A stretch of DNA of 43,499 bases, from the NCBI GenBank assembly GCA_002398845.1, contig DHBY01000013.1, forward strand, positions 1 through 43,499. Direction: 5' to 3'. This DNA is from Firmicutes bacterium UBA4916. GTDB lineage: Bacteria > Bacillota > Clostridia > Tissierellales > Tepidimicrobiaceae. Position numbers and translations under genes: made by a program. The notes below the pieces were generated by a model. It was given only the letters and a program-made list of their open reading frames with translations, searched no databases and was not told the origin of the DNA. Numbering within the stretch: the first letter of the stretch is position 1; every line of letters starts with the position of its first letter. This document shows, piece after piece, positions 1-6,977 of this stretch.

Positions 1-438
1 GATTTTGAATGTAAATTGACAACATTTAAATCTACAGGTAGTGGAAAATGGATGGGAACAACTAATGTTAAACAGGAAGGTTTTACTTTTGAATTAGAGG
101 GAAGACTAGATGATAAAGTGACTTTTTATGTAGATAGAAAAGCATATGAATACACTTATGAAGAACTATTAAAAGATTCCTATATCAATGCTGATTTAGA
201 AGGTTCACATAAATTAATTGAAGAAAGATATGGACAAATCACATCCTATCGTAATGATACTTGGTGGCATAATGCATACAAATTTAAAATTCACCAAGGG
301 GTTTTAGAAGCGGGATATTCCTGCCAATGGAAAACAGAAATATCTACAATAGGAGCCAAGAATGTAAGAATAAAGGTTTATCAAAAAAATGGAGCCATTG
401 CTTTTGTTTCACCTATATTTATTGAAGGAGGGAAATAA
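1..438 (+). CDS. C-terminal part of a truncated protein, possibly CehA/McbA or DUF3604-like
   Basis: The reading frame is open from base 1 (D-F-E-C-K-L-T-T), so this is the 3' part of a gene that begins upstream of the window. The TTG at 16 is unlikely to be the true start because nothing resembling a ribosome binding site precedes it. About 145 residues are visible. They are predicted mostly beta-rich and aromatic (NDTWWHNAYKF), and end in a stretch of the form VRIKVYQKNGAIAFVSPIFI. That ending resembles the C-terminal beta domain that follows the PHP-type metallohydrolase domain in CehA/McbA and DUF3604 proteins, where a '...R..G..AW.SPI.V' ending is common; this is a weak resemblance, not a proven assignment. 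The stop is two bases before the sulfatase start, so it belongs to the same operon and probably to the same carbohydrate pathway. Confidence 0.5.
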   Translation, partial: DFECKLTTFKSTGSGKWMGTTNVKQEGFTFELEGRLDDKVTFYVDRKAYEYTYEELLKDSYINADLEGSHKLIEERYGQITSYRNDTWWHNAYKFKIHQGVLEAGYSCQWKTEISTIGAKNVRIKVYQKNGAIAFVSPIFIEGGK

Positions 439-440
439 TA

Positions 441-1820
441 ATGAATATTATATATATTCATACTCATGATACGGGAAAGGTTATTTCTCCTTACGGATAT
501 AATGTAATTTCACCTAATATTGATAAATTCTTTGAAGATTCCATTATATTTCATAATGCCTTTAGTGCAGCTCCCACTTGCTCCCCAAGTCGGGCTGCTC
601 TATTGACAGGTAGTTATCCCCATCAAGTAGGAATGCTAGGCCTTGCTCAGCGGGGGTTTGAAATCGATGCCAATAAGCATTTAGCAGGATTTCTTAAAAA
701 TAATGGATATCATACTATTTTATCAGGAGTCCAACATGAGATGGGATATTATCTTGACCATGATAAAGTGTATAAGGATTTGGGATATTTAGAGGATATT
801 ACAGAAGATCATAGAGGCTATAAGGAAGAGGATCTTATTTTCTGGGATGAAAAAAACAGTTATCTATTACAAGAATGGATCAAAAATTATAAAGATGATA
901 AACCATTTTTCATTTCCTATGGACTACATGGAACCCATAGAAAATATCCAGAAAAAATTTCAGAAAATGTATCAGTAGATACTTCTGTACCGCCTCCTTA
1001 TATTAATAATAATCCAGAAAGTAGGGAGGACTTTGCAAAATATAAAACTAGCTTAGAAATGTCCGATAAAAATATAGGAAGGATTTTAGAAACTTTAAAG
1101 GAAAAGGGCTATTACGATAATTCTATAATATTTATTACTACAGACCATGGTTTAGCATATCCTTTTAGCAAATGTACATTGAAGGACAGGGGAATAGGAA
1201 TTTTATTATCTATGAGAGTGCCTAATGGAAATAAAAGCATAAAAAGTTATGATGGATTAATCTCACAAATAGATATTTTTCCAACTATATGCGATCTTAT
1301 AGGAGTGGAAAAGCCCGATTATTTAGAAGGAAAAAGTTTTGCTAAACTATTTAAAGACGAAAGTGGGAAATGCTTTTCCATAAGGGATGAGGTATATGCT
1401 GAGATAAATTTTCATACTTCTTATGAACCTGTTAGAAGTGTAAGAACTAAAAGATATAAATATATAAGGTTTTTTGATGAAGAATATTTGAAGATTAACT
1501 GTTCAAATATTGATTCATCTCCTGTAAAAGAGTTTATGAATGAACATGGATTAAAAGAATTAGATAAGCCTAATGAAAGTTTATATGATTTGTATTATGA
1601 TCCAATAGAAGAAAATAACTTGGCAAGTAATCCAAAATATGAAGGAGTATTAAATGAATTAAGACGTAAAATGGATGAATTTATGAAAAATACAAAGGAT
1701 CCATTACTAAATGGACATATTGAAATAAAAGACCAGTGGAAAGTAAATAAAAAAGAATGTTACTATGCAAGTTCAAAAAATCCACAGGATTATATAAGTA
1801 TGGGAAGGAAGGATAAATAA
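441..1820 (+). CDS. Cys-type sulfatase (heparan N-sulfatase-like), cytoplasmic
   Basis: This is an alkaline-phosphatase-superfamily sulfatase of 459 residues. It hydrolyses a sulfate ester or sulfamate using a formylglycine made from Cys47 in the signature CSPSR (residues 47-51). Metal ligands are visible near the N terminus (H9-D10) and in TTDHG (D235-H236). The sequence after this, with a KCTLKDRGI motif, resembles the heparan N-sulfatase (SGSH) branch; that subfamily placement is from memory. There is no signal peptide, so the enzyme should be cytoplasmic and act on a sugar already imported. The ATG at 441 follows a GGAGGG site. It is tightly linked to a mannose-family PTS downstream. A Cys-type sulfatase in an anaerobe needs a radical-SAM maturase (anSME), and none is in the window. 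Confidence 0.9.
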   Translation: MNIIYIHTHDTGKVISPYGYNVISPNIDKFFEDSIIFHNAFSAAPTCSPSRAALLTGSYPHQVGMLGLAQRGFEIDANKHLAGFLKNNGYHTILSGVQHEMGYYLDHDKVYKDLGYLEDITEDHRGYKEEDLIFWDEKNSYLLQEWIKNYKDDKPFFISYGLHGTHRKYPEKISENVSVDTSVPPPYINNNPESREDFAKYKTSLEMSDKNIGRILETLKEKGYYDNSIIFITTDHGLAYPFSKCTLKDRGIGILLSMRVPNGNKSIKSYDGLISQIDIFPTICDLIGVEKPDYLEGKSFAKLFKDESGKCFSIRDEVYAEINFHTSYEPVRSVRTKRYKYIRFFDEEYLKINCSNIDSSPVKEFMNEHGLKELDKPNESLYDLYYDPIEENNLASNPKYEGVLNELRRKMDEFMKNTKDPLLNGHIEIKDQWKVNKKECYYASSKNPQDYISMGRKDK

Positions 1821-1821
1821 G

Positions 1822-2292
1822 ATGGAAATAAAAAATATTAGAGTAGATTCTAGAGGAATTCATGGGCAAGTAGCAGTATCTTGGATTCCAAGTTTAGGGG
1901 TAAATAGGGTAATCGTAATAGATGATGAAATAATAAAGGATGAAATGCAAAAATCTATGTTAAAAATGGCATGTCCTAAAAATGTAAAATTGTCTATTAT
2001 ATCTACTGATAGGGCTAAATTAAGACTAAGTGACCCTAATAGTTATGAAAATGAAAATATAATGATTATACTCCAAAAAGTAAATACATTAAAAACATTG
2101 TCTGATAAGGGAATTATATTTCCAGAAGTAAATTTAGGAAATGTAAGTAATAGGGCAAACACTACTCAATTAAGTAAAACAGTTTATTTAACAGATGAAG
2201 AATTAAAAAATATAAAGGAATTAAACAAAAAGGGTACTAAATTTTATTATCAAATGGTAGCCAGTGGCAATAAGGAAACAATAAATTTATAA
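1822..2292 (+). CDS. PTS mannose/fructose/sorbose-family IIB component
   Basis: Cytoplasmic phosphocarrier of 156 residues that passes phosphate from IIA to the incoming sugar. The phosphorylated histidine is seen in the N-terminal signature RVDSRGIHGQV (His14), typical of the AgaV/ManX-type IIB fold. It starts one base after the sulfatase stop and is followed by IIC after a 22-base gap with a GGAGG site. Subunit order B-C-D-A with single-domain proteins is that of the GalNAc/hyaluronan-type systems rather than of the fused ManX (IIAB). The substrate cannot be read from this subunit; the adjoining sulfatase suggests a sulfated amino-sugar or disaccharide. Confidence 0.92.
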   Translation: MEIKNIRVDSRGIHGQVAVSWIPSLGVNRVIVIDDEIIKDEMQKSMLKMACPKNVKLSIISTDRAKLRLSDPNSYENENIMIILQKVNTLKTLSDKGIIFPEVNLGNVSNRANTTQLSKTVYLTDEELKNIKELNKKGTKFYYQMVASGNKETINL

Positions 2293-2314
2293 TATAAAAA
2301 GGAGGAGAATTATT

Positions 2315-3136
2315 ATGCAATTATGGCAAGCAATGTTAATTGGTCTATTTGCCTATTTAGGTAGGAACCAGGTACCATGGCTATTTGGTACAACTGGTGG
2401 ATTTTATGGCGTAGGTAGACCACTAGTAGCAGGATTAATTATTGGTATTATTTTAAATGATGTACAAGCTGGTATTTTAGCTGGTGTTGCAGTACAGGCT
2501 ATATTTATTGGACAGATTGTTCCAGGTGGGGCTTTACCTTCAGATTTAAACTTAGCAGCATATATAGGAATTCCCCTAGCAATAGTTGCTGGTGGAAATG
2601 CTGATATGGCAGTAGCTTTAGCTGTACCTCTTGGAGCACTAGGTGTAGCTTTACACAATTTAACAATGACTGTTAATGCAATGTGGGCTCATAGGGCAGA
2701 TAAATATGCAGCAGAGGGAGATGCAAGACAAGTTCGTATTTCAAATTTATTAGGAACATTAATTCCTTTTATAGAACGTTTTGGAATTGTAACTTTAACT
2801 TTATATTTAGGTGCTGGATTTGCTGAATCTGTGATTTCAAGTTTGCCACAATTTGTGTTAGACTTTTTAGCTGTAGGTGGTAAAATGTTAGCTGCGTTAG
2901 GATTTGCAGTATTATTAAATCAAATAGTAACAGAACGTTGGATGGTTTCATTATTTGTTTTAGGCTGGGTTGTTATGGCTTCTTTTGGATTGACTACTAC
3001 GGCATTATTATTAATTGCAATAGCTGTAGCTTTACTATTTGTTAAAGCAACATTTGGAAATAACAAAGCAGGTTTAGTAGGGAATGATGAAATAACTATA
3101 AAGGGCGGTGATGACGATGACGAATACGAAGAATAA
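2315..3136 (+). CDS. PTS mannose/fructose/sorbose-family IIC component
   Basis: Membrane subunit of the EII-Sor type, 273 residues, with multiple hydrophobic segments and the characteristic Gly/Ala-rich stretches (for example GGFYGVGRPLVAGLIIGIIL around residue 30, and VPGGALPSDLNLAAYIGIPL around residue 75). Together with IID it forms the sugar channel. The ATG at 2315 is preceded by AAGGAGGAG. The C terminus is a charged, acidic tail (GGDDDDEYEE) encoded in the bases that also carry the ribosome binding site and start of IID, so the two genes overlap and are probably translationally coupled. Confidence 0.93.
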   Translation: MQLWQAMLIGLFAYLGRNQVPWLFGTTGGFYGVGRPLVAGLIIGIILNDVQAGILAGVAVQAIFIGQIVPGGALPSDLNLAAYIGIPLAIVAGGNADMAVALAVPLGALGVALHNLTMTVNAMWAHRADKYAAEGDARQVRISNLLGTLIPFIERFGIVTLTLYLGAGFAESVISSLPQFVLDFLAVGGKMLAALGFAVLLNQIVTERWMVSLFVLGWVVMASFGLTTTALLLIAIAVALLFVKATFGNNKAGLVGNDEITIKGGDDDDEYEE

Positions 3137-3953
3137 TGATAGTAGAAAATTAACTAAAAAAGATGTTTCTACTGCTGCATGGCGTTGGATGTTTTTCCAT
3201 CATTGTGCTCAAAATTATGAAAGAATGCAAGGGGCAGCTTATGCACATACATTATCAGGTGGATTAGAAAAGTTATATGGCGATGATAAAAAAGGATTAT
3301 CCGAGGCATTGACTAGAAATTTAGTATTTTTTAATACAGAACCACAAATAGGATCTATAGTGCCAGGTATCTCTTTAGCATTGGAAGAGGATTATGCACT
3401 AAATCCAGATAATAATGATACCGAAATAATGGCAAGTACTAAAAATGCTTTAATGGGACCATTAGCTGGTATTGGAGATTCTTTATTAGTAGGTACATTA
3501 AACCCAATATTATTAAGTATTGGTATTGGGATGAGTGAAGGTGGCTCACCTATAGGGGCTATATTCTTTTTAGTATCATGGTTAGCCATAGTTGTTCCTA
3601 TGAAATATTTCTTATTTATAAAAGGATACGATTTAGGATTAGATGCTGTGAAATTAATAAGCAATGAAAGATTGAAAAATATGATTACTTCATCACTTAC
3701 TATCGTAGGTTTAATAGTAATTGGTGGAGTTGCCTCAATGACAGTAAAGGCTCCAATTAAATTAGCTTTTCAATCTGGAAAAATGACAATATCTATTCAA
3801 GAAATTTTTGATAAAATAATGCCAAGCTTATTGCCATTAATTGTTACATTAGTATCATATAAATTAATTAATAAGAGGAAATGGTCTGCAAATAAGGTGT
3901 TAGTTGGCATATTAGTATTTGCAGCACTAATGGTTGCATTAAAAGTAATGTAG
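3117..3953 (+). CDS. PTS mannose/fructose/sorbose-family IID component
   Basis: Second membrane subunit of the transporter, about 278 residues. The IID signature is visible: WRWMFFHHCAQNYERMQG near the N terminus, then FFNTEPQIGSIVPG and a glycine-rich loop GPLAGIGDSLLVGT. Hydrophobic segments lie in the C-terminal half. Start choice: a GTG at 3108 and ATGs at 3111 and 3117 are in frame. The GGCGGTGA sequence at 3105-3112 best serves the ATG at 3117, which overlaps the end of IIC by 20 bases. It follows IIC and precedes IIA in the operon. Confidence 0.92.
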   Translation: MTNTKNNDSRKLTKKDVSTAAWRWMFFHHCAQNYERMQGAAYAHTLSGGLEKLYGDDKKGLSEALTRNLVFFNTEPQIGSIVPGISLALEEDYALNPDNNDTEIMASTKNALMGPLAGIGDSLLVGTLNPILLSIGIGMSEGGSPIGAIFFLVSWLAIVVPMKYFLFIKGYDLGLDAVKLISNERLKNMITSSLTIVGLIVIGGVASMTVKAPIKLAFQSGKMTISIQEIFDKIMPSLLPLIVTLVSYKLINKRKWSANKVLVGILVFAALMVALKVM

Positions 3954-3993
3954 ATTTACAATTGGAAAAAATCATTATATAAGGAGATTATTT

Positions 3994-4410
3994 ATGGTAG
4001 GTATAATATTATTAGGACATAATAAATTTGGGAGTGGACTAAAATCCTCTATGGAATTAATTGTAGGTGAACAAGACTATGTATCTGTAATAGACTTTCT
4101 TCCTGAATATGATACGGAAATATTAGATAAACGAATATCAGAGGAATTAGTAAAGCTAGAAAATTGTAGTGAAATAATAATATTCACTGATTTAATGGGA
4201 GGAAGCCCCTTCAATAGGGCAATGATTGCATCCATGTCCTCACATAAGAATAATATTCATGTTATAAGTGGTTCCAATTTGCCTATGGTAATAGAGGCTA
4301 TAATGTCTAGAGATGGAAATAAAGATATCCAAAGTTTTATATCCAATATAATGAACACAGGCAAAGATGGAATAAAATATGGCAATGACATATTAAAAGA
4401 AAATTTATAA
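3994..4410 (+). CDS. PTS mannose/fructose/sorbose-family IIA component
   Basis: Cytoplasmic phosphocarrier of 138 residues that receives phosphate from HPr. The phospho-accepting histidine is His9 in ILLGHNKFGSG, and the fold's second conserved loop is FTDLMGGSPFN around residue 70. It has its own AAGGAGA site. It is the last gene of the operon: its stop codon is followed at once by two tandem copies of a dispersed repeat and then by a terminator hairpin. Confidence 0.92.
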   Translation: MVGIILLGHNKFGSGLKSSMELIVGEQDYVSVIDFLPEYDTEILDKRISEELVKLENCSEIIIFTDLMGGSPFNRAMIASMSSHKNNIHVISGSNLPMVIEAIMSRDGNKDIQSFISNIMNTGKDGIKYGNDILKENL

Positions 4411-4439
4411 TGCACCAGGGACGCGTACTTTTGCATTTT
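4409..4439 (+). repeat. Dispersed AGGGACG-type repeat, copy 1 (left inverted arm)
   Basis: A 31-base sequence beginning right at the PTS IIA stop codon (core TGCACCAGGGACGCGTAC). Its exact reverse complement is at 5116-5146, so the two form a perfect 31-bp inverted repeat around the VanZ-like gene. A close variant follows it head to tail. Confidence 0.85.
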
Positions 4440-4470
4440 TGCACCAGGGACGCGTCTTTTTGCATTTTTG
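4440..4470 (+). repeat. Dispersed AGGGACG-type repeat, copy 2 (direct)
   Basis: Second unit, arranged head to tail with copy 1 at a 29-base period and differing from it at two positions. It matches the copy at 9165-9195 with one mismatch over 31 bases. The TTTTTGCA tail can pair with TGCAAAAA sequences found at other copies, giving an imperfect hairpin. Confidence 0.85.
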
Positions 4471-4486
4471 CAATATAAAATCCAAA

Positions 4487-4523
4487 CATCCCATTAGAAG
4501 CTACATTTATGGGATGCTTTTTT
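4487..4523 (+). terminator. Rho-independent terminator of the PTS operon
   Basis: Stem CATCCCA (4487-4493) pairs with TGGGATG (4510-4516) and is followed by CTTTTTTC. It lies 76 bases after the PTS IIA stop, beyond the tandem repeats. Confidence 0.75.
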
Positions 4524-4624
4524 CTATAATTATATAGGGTATAATGGAAGGAAGTAGTACTTTGTGTATAATAACTATAGAGTATGATAAATATTGCAAA
4601 AATAATAGGAAAAGAAGGTATTCT

Positions 4625-5065
4625 ATGAATAAAAGGAAAACAATATTATGGTTAGCTGTTATATTATGGCTAGTCTTAATTTTTATATTGTCAGCTCAAC
4701 CAGTTCATAAATCAAATGGATTGAGTAAGGCAATAGCAGAAAAAATTATAGAATTCATAAAGAAGATTTTTCCTAAGGAAAATATAAACTTAGGTAGATT
4801 CAACCATTATCTAAGAAAAACAGCCCATTTCTTTGCATATATGATTTTAGGGATACTTATGATGAATGTACTTAAGATTATTGGAGTAGATGGAGGTAAA
4901 AGGATAATTCTAGCATTACTCATATGTATAATATATGCCATAAGCGATGAACTTCACCAGCTATTCGTCCTAGGTAGAGGAGCACAGGTAAAGGATGTCA
5001 TTATTGATACTATGGGGGCATTAGTGGGGATTGGGTTAAGCAAGAAATGTAGAAAGATGCCTTAA
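4625..5065 (+). CDS. VanZ-like family membrane protein
   Basis: Small integral membrane protein of 146 residues of the VanZ-like family (named after teicoplanin-resistance protein VanZ; most members have no known activity). It shows an N-terminal membrane segment (LAVILWLVLIFILSAQP), then RKTAHFFAYMILG and the conserved DELHQLFVLGRGAQVKDVII block. I placed the start at the ATG at 4625, which has an AGAAGG site at 4613-4618; a longer in-frame extension back to 4544 begins inside a TATAAT-like sequence and encodes hydrophilic sequence absent from the family. The gene stands alone between two oppositely oriented copies of a 31-bp repeat. Confidence 0.85.
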   Translation: MNKRKTILWLAVILWLVLIFILSAQPVHKSNGLSKAIAEKIIEFIKKIFPKENINLGRFNHYLRKTAHFFAYMILGILMMNVLKIIGVDGGKRIILALLICIIYAISDELHQLFVLGRGAQVKDVIIDTMGALVGIGLSKKCRKMP

Positions 5066-5115
5066 TATCGTATAAAATAATCCAAATTTCCTAAATTAAA
5101 TAAATATAGACATGG

Positions 5116-5146
5116 AAAATGCAAAAGTACGCGTCCCTGGTGCATT
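5116..5146 (-). repeat. Dispersed AGGGACG-type repeat, inverted copy (right arm)
   Basis: Exact reverse complement of 4409-4439. It lies in the convergent intergenic region between the VanZ-like gene and the end of pxpC. It is also in opposite orientation to the copy at 9165-9195 on the far side of the pxp operon. Confidence 0.85.
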
Positions 5147-5152
5147 TTTGAG

Positions 5153-5184
5153 AAAAGCCGTCCTTTCTATTATGAAAGGGCGGC
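5153..5184 (-). terminator. Terminator of the pxp operon
   Basis: An 11-bp stem (5157-5167 with 5174-5184, one G-U pair) with a 6-base loop, followed on the minus strand by a CTTTTCT run. It sits immediately after the pxpC stop. Confidence 0.75.
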
Positions 5185-5190
5185 ATCTTC

Positions 5191-6219
5191 TTATAGGATT
5201 TCTCGTGTATCTACTTTAAAATTCTTACCATTGATGTTTAATTTTAGATTTTTGGTATCATAGATATTAAATCTATTCTGTTCAGTGAACTTTTTAATCC
5301 GTTGGAGTCCTTCTTCATATTCCTTATAGATCTTATGAGATTTTTCAATGGAAATGGACTTAAAGTTCATAGTACTGCCTGGGCTCATTTGAGCCAGAAT
5401 AGGTAAATCGGGGGTGATAACGACTGCAATCTTCGTGTACCCACCTGTAGTTTGTCTATCAGCCATCATAATAATAGGCAAACCATCTCCAGGAACTTGT
5501 ATAGATCCAAATACTATACCATCTGAAATGATATCAGGCCCCTCTACATGTTGAATCTTTGGACCATCAAGCCTATATCCCATTCTATCTGCTTCATTAG
5601 TAATGGTATATTGTGAACTTAGAAAAGTTTTTTTAGCTTCCTCTGTAAAGTAGTCATCCTGTGGCCCTAAGATAACTCTAATTGTAGTATCTTTAGCGTA
5701 TACAGGGATAAATTCTTTGGGTAGATAGCTTCCCGTATTGCCTATTGGCTTATTTCCAAGGGAAATTTCATCCTTAGAATTTAACTTTCTGCCATTATAA
5801 CCTCCCAAATTTCCCCTTATAAAGGTAGATCTACTCCCCATGATCTCTGGCACATCAAGCCCCCTGCTAAAGGCGATATATGATCTAAATCCACTTTTTA
5901 TCTTAGAAAAGCTTAATTTATCTCCAGCTTGGATAAATAATGTGGTCCACATGGGAACGGGTGAATTGTTTATTTTAGGGCCCATATTAGCTCCAGTAAT
6001 ACTAATCAATTCATCACAATCAAAAAGTATTTCAGGGCCTAATAAGGTAGTTTCAAGTGCTGCATCATATTCATTATTGCCCACTAATATATTTGAGACC
6101 CTAAGAGAAAAGAGGTCCATTGCCCCAGCAACAGGCATACCAAATCTTTGATATCCCCATCTCCCTCTATCTTGTATAGTGGTAAATAGGCCAGGATTGA
6201 TGATCTTAATCATTGCCAT
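5191..6219 (-). CDS. pxpC: 5-oxoprolinase subunit PxpC (KipA / biotin-dependent carboxyltransferase-like)
   Basis: Cytoplasmic subunit of ATP-dependent 5-oxoprolinase, which opens 5-oxoproline (pyroglutamate) to glutamate. The protein has 342 residues and begins with the family's characteristic IINPGLFTTIQDRGRWGYQR and PVAGAMDLFSLRVSN; it also carries GPQDDYF and GDGLPIIMMADRQTTGGY. The C-terminal cyclophilin-like fold is shared with the KipA and urea-amidolyase families. The ATG at 6219 has a GGGGGAAG site; a second ATG lies two codons in. It overlaps pxpB by 14 bases, which implies translational coupling, and is the last gene of the operon before a terminator. Older annotations call this family KipA or allophanate hydrolase subunit 2. 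Confidence 0.93.
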   Translation of the reverse strand: MAMIKIINPGLFTTIQDRGRWGYQRFGMPVAGAMDLFSLRVSNILVGNNEYDAALETTLLGPEILFDCDELISITGANMGPKINNSPVPMWTTLFIQAGDKLSFSKIKSGFRSYIAFSRGLDVPEIMGSRSTFIRGNLGGYNGRKLNSKDEISLGNKPIGNTGSYLPKEFIPVYAKDTTIRVILGPQDDYFTEEAKKTFLSSQYTITNEADRMGYRLDGPKIQHVEGPDIISDGIVFGSIQVPGDGLPIIMMADRQTTGGYTKIAVVITPDLPILAQMSPGSTMNFKSISIEKSHKIYKEYEEGLQRIKKFTEQNRFNIYDTKNLKLNINGKNFKVDTREIL

Positions 6220-6952
6220 GGATACTTCCCCCTTTCACTATATTGACCTTATATTTTCCCCTATTGACTAGATCCAAAATTTCAAGATACTTATCCTCAT
6301 CAATGGGAATAAAGCGAATATAGTCTCCTGCATTTAATAAGACAGGAGGCTCTGCCATGGGATTAAATAATCTCACAGGCGTACGGCCAATGAGCTGCCA
6401 TCCACCAGGGCTATCTATAGGATATATACCAGTTTGCTTTCCCGCAATCCCCGTAGAACCAGCAGGGATCTTAGTTCTAGGTACTTGTAATCTTGGCGTT
6501 TCTATCTTCTCGCTCATTCCACCTAGATATCCAAAACCTGGAGTAAAGCCAAGCATATATAGGAGATAGTCTGTGGAGCTGTGGATTTCAATGACTTCAT
6601 CCACAGTGAGACCATTATGCTCTGCCACAAATTCTATATCTGGACCATATTCGCCACCATAAACTGTAGGCAATTCCACGATGCGGGTTTCGCTTTCATT
6701 TGCATCATCTAAGCCCATCTCTATTTTCTTTAATTTCTCTATGATTTTGTTATAACCTATTGTTAGGGGATCATAGATTATCATGATGGATCTATAGGTT
6801 GGAATAATCTCCCGAATACCAAGAAACTTAAGTTTATTTATGGCCATTACCATATTTCTAATCTTTGTATTTATTTCTGGACTGATGCTGTTTCCAAATT
6901 CCATAACTATACCTTTGTCACCAGCAGGAATAAACTTTGTCTTATCATACAT
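6206..6952 (-). CDS. pxpB: 5-oxoprolinase subunit PxpB (KipI-like)
   Basis: Partner of PxpC in the 5-oxoprolinase complex, 248 residues. Family hallmarks are FIPAGDKGIVMEFG at the N terminus, the LPTVYGGEYGPD block near residue 100, LGFTPGFGYLGG, and PAGSTGIAGKQTGIYP. The KipI name comes from the Bacillus protein reported to inhibit the sporulation kinase KinA; in a pxpABC setting the metabolic role is the better call. The ATG at 6952 has only a weak ribosome binding site. It lies 25 bases after the transporter gene, and its 3' end overlaps pxpC. Confidence 0.93.
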   Translation of the reverse strand: MYDKTKFIPAGDKGIVMEFGNSISPEINTKIRNMVMAINKLKFLGIREIIPTYRSIMIIYDPLTIGYNKIIEKLKKIEMGLDDANESETRIVELPTVYGGEYGPDIEFVAEHNGLTVDEVIEIHSSTDYLLYMLGFTPGFGYLGGMSEKIETPRLQVPRTKIPAGSTGIAGKQTGIYPIDSPGGWQLIGRTPVRLFNPMAEPPVLLNAGDYIRFIPIDEDKYLEILDLVNRGKYKVNIVKGGSIHGND

Positions 6953-6977
6953 AATTTGTCACCAGCTTTTTAAGTAA

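Noticed and set aside
3105..3136. Possible programmed frameshift between PTS IIC and IID
   Set aside because: IIC has a normal stop and IID has its own ribosome binding site and starts in the overlap; this is ordinary translational coupling.
4411..4470. Possible CRISPR-like direct repeats
   Set aside because: Only two units with a 29-base period and no spacer between them, and further copies are dispersed and inverted, so this is an intergenic repeat family.
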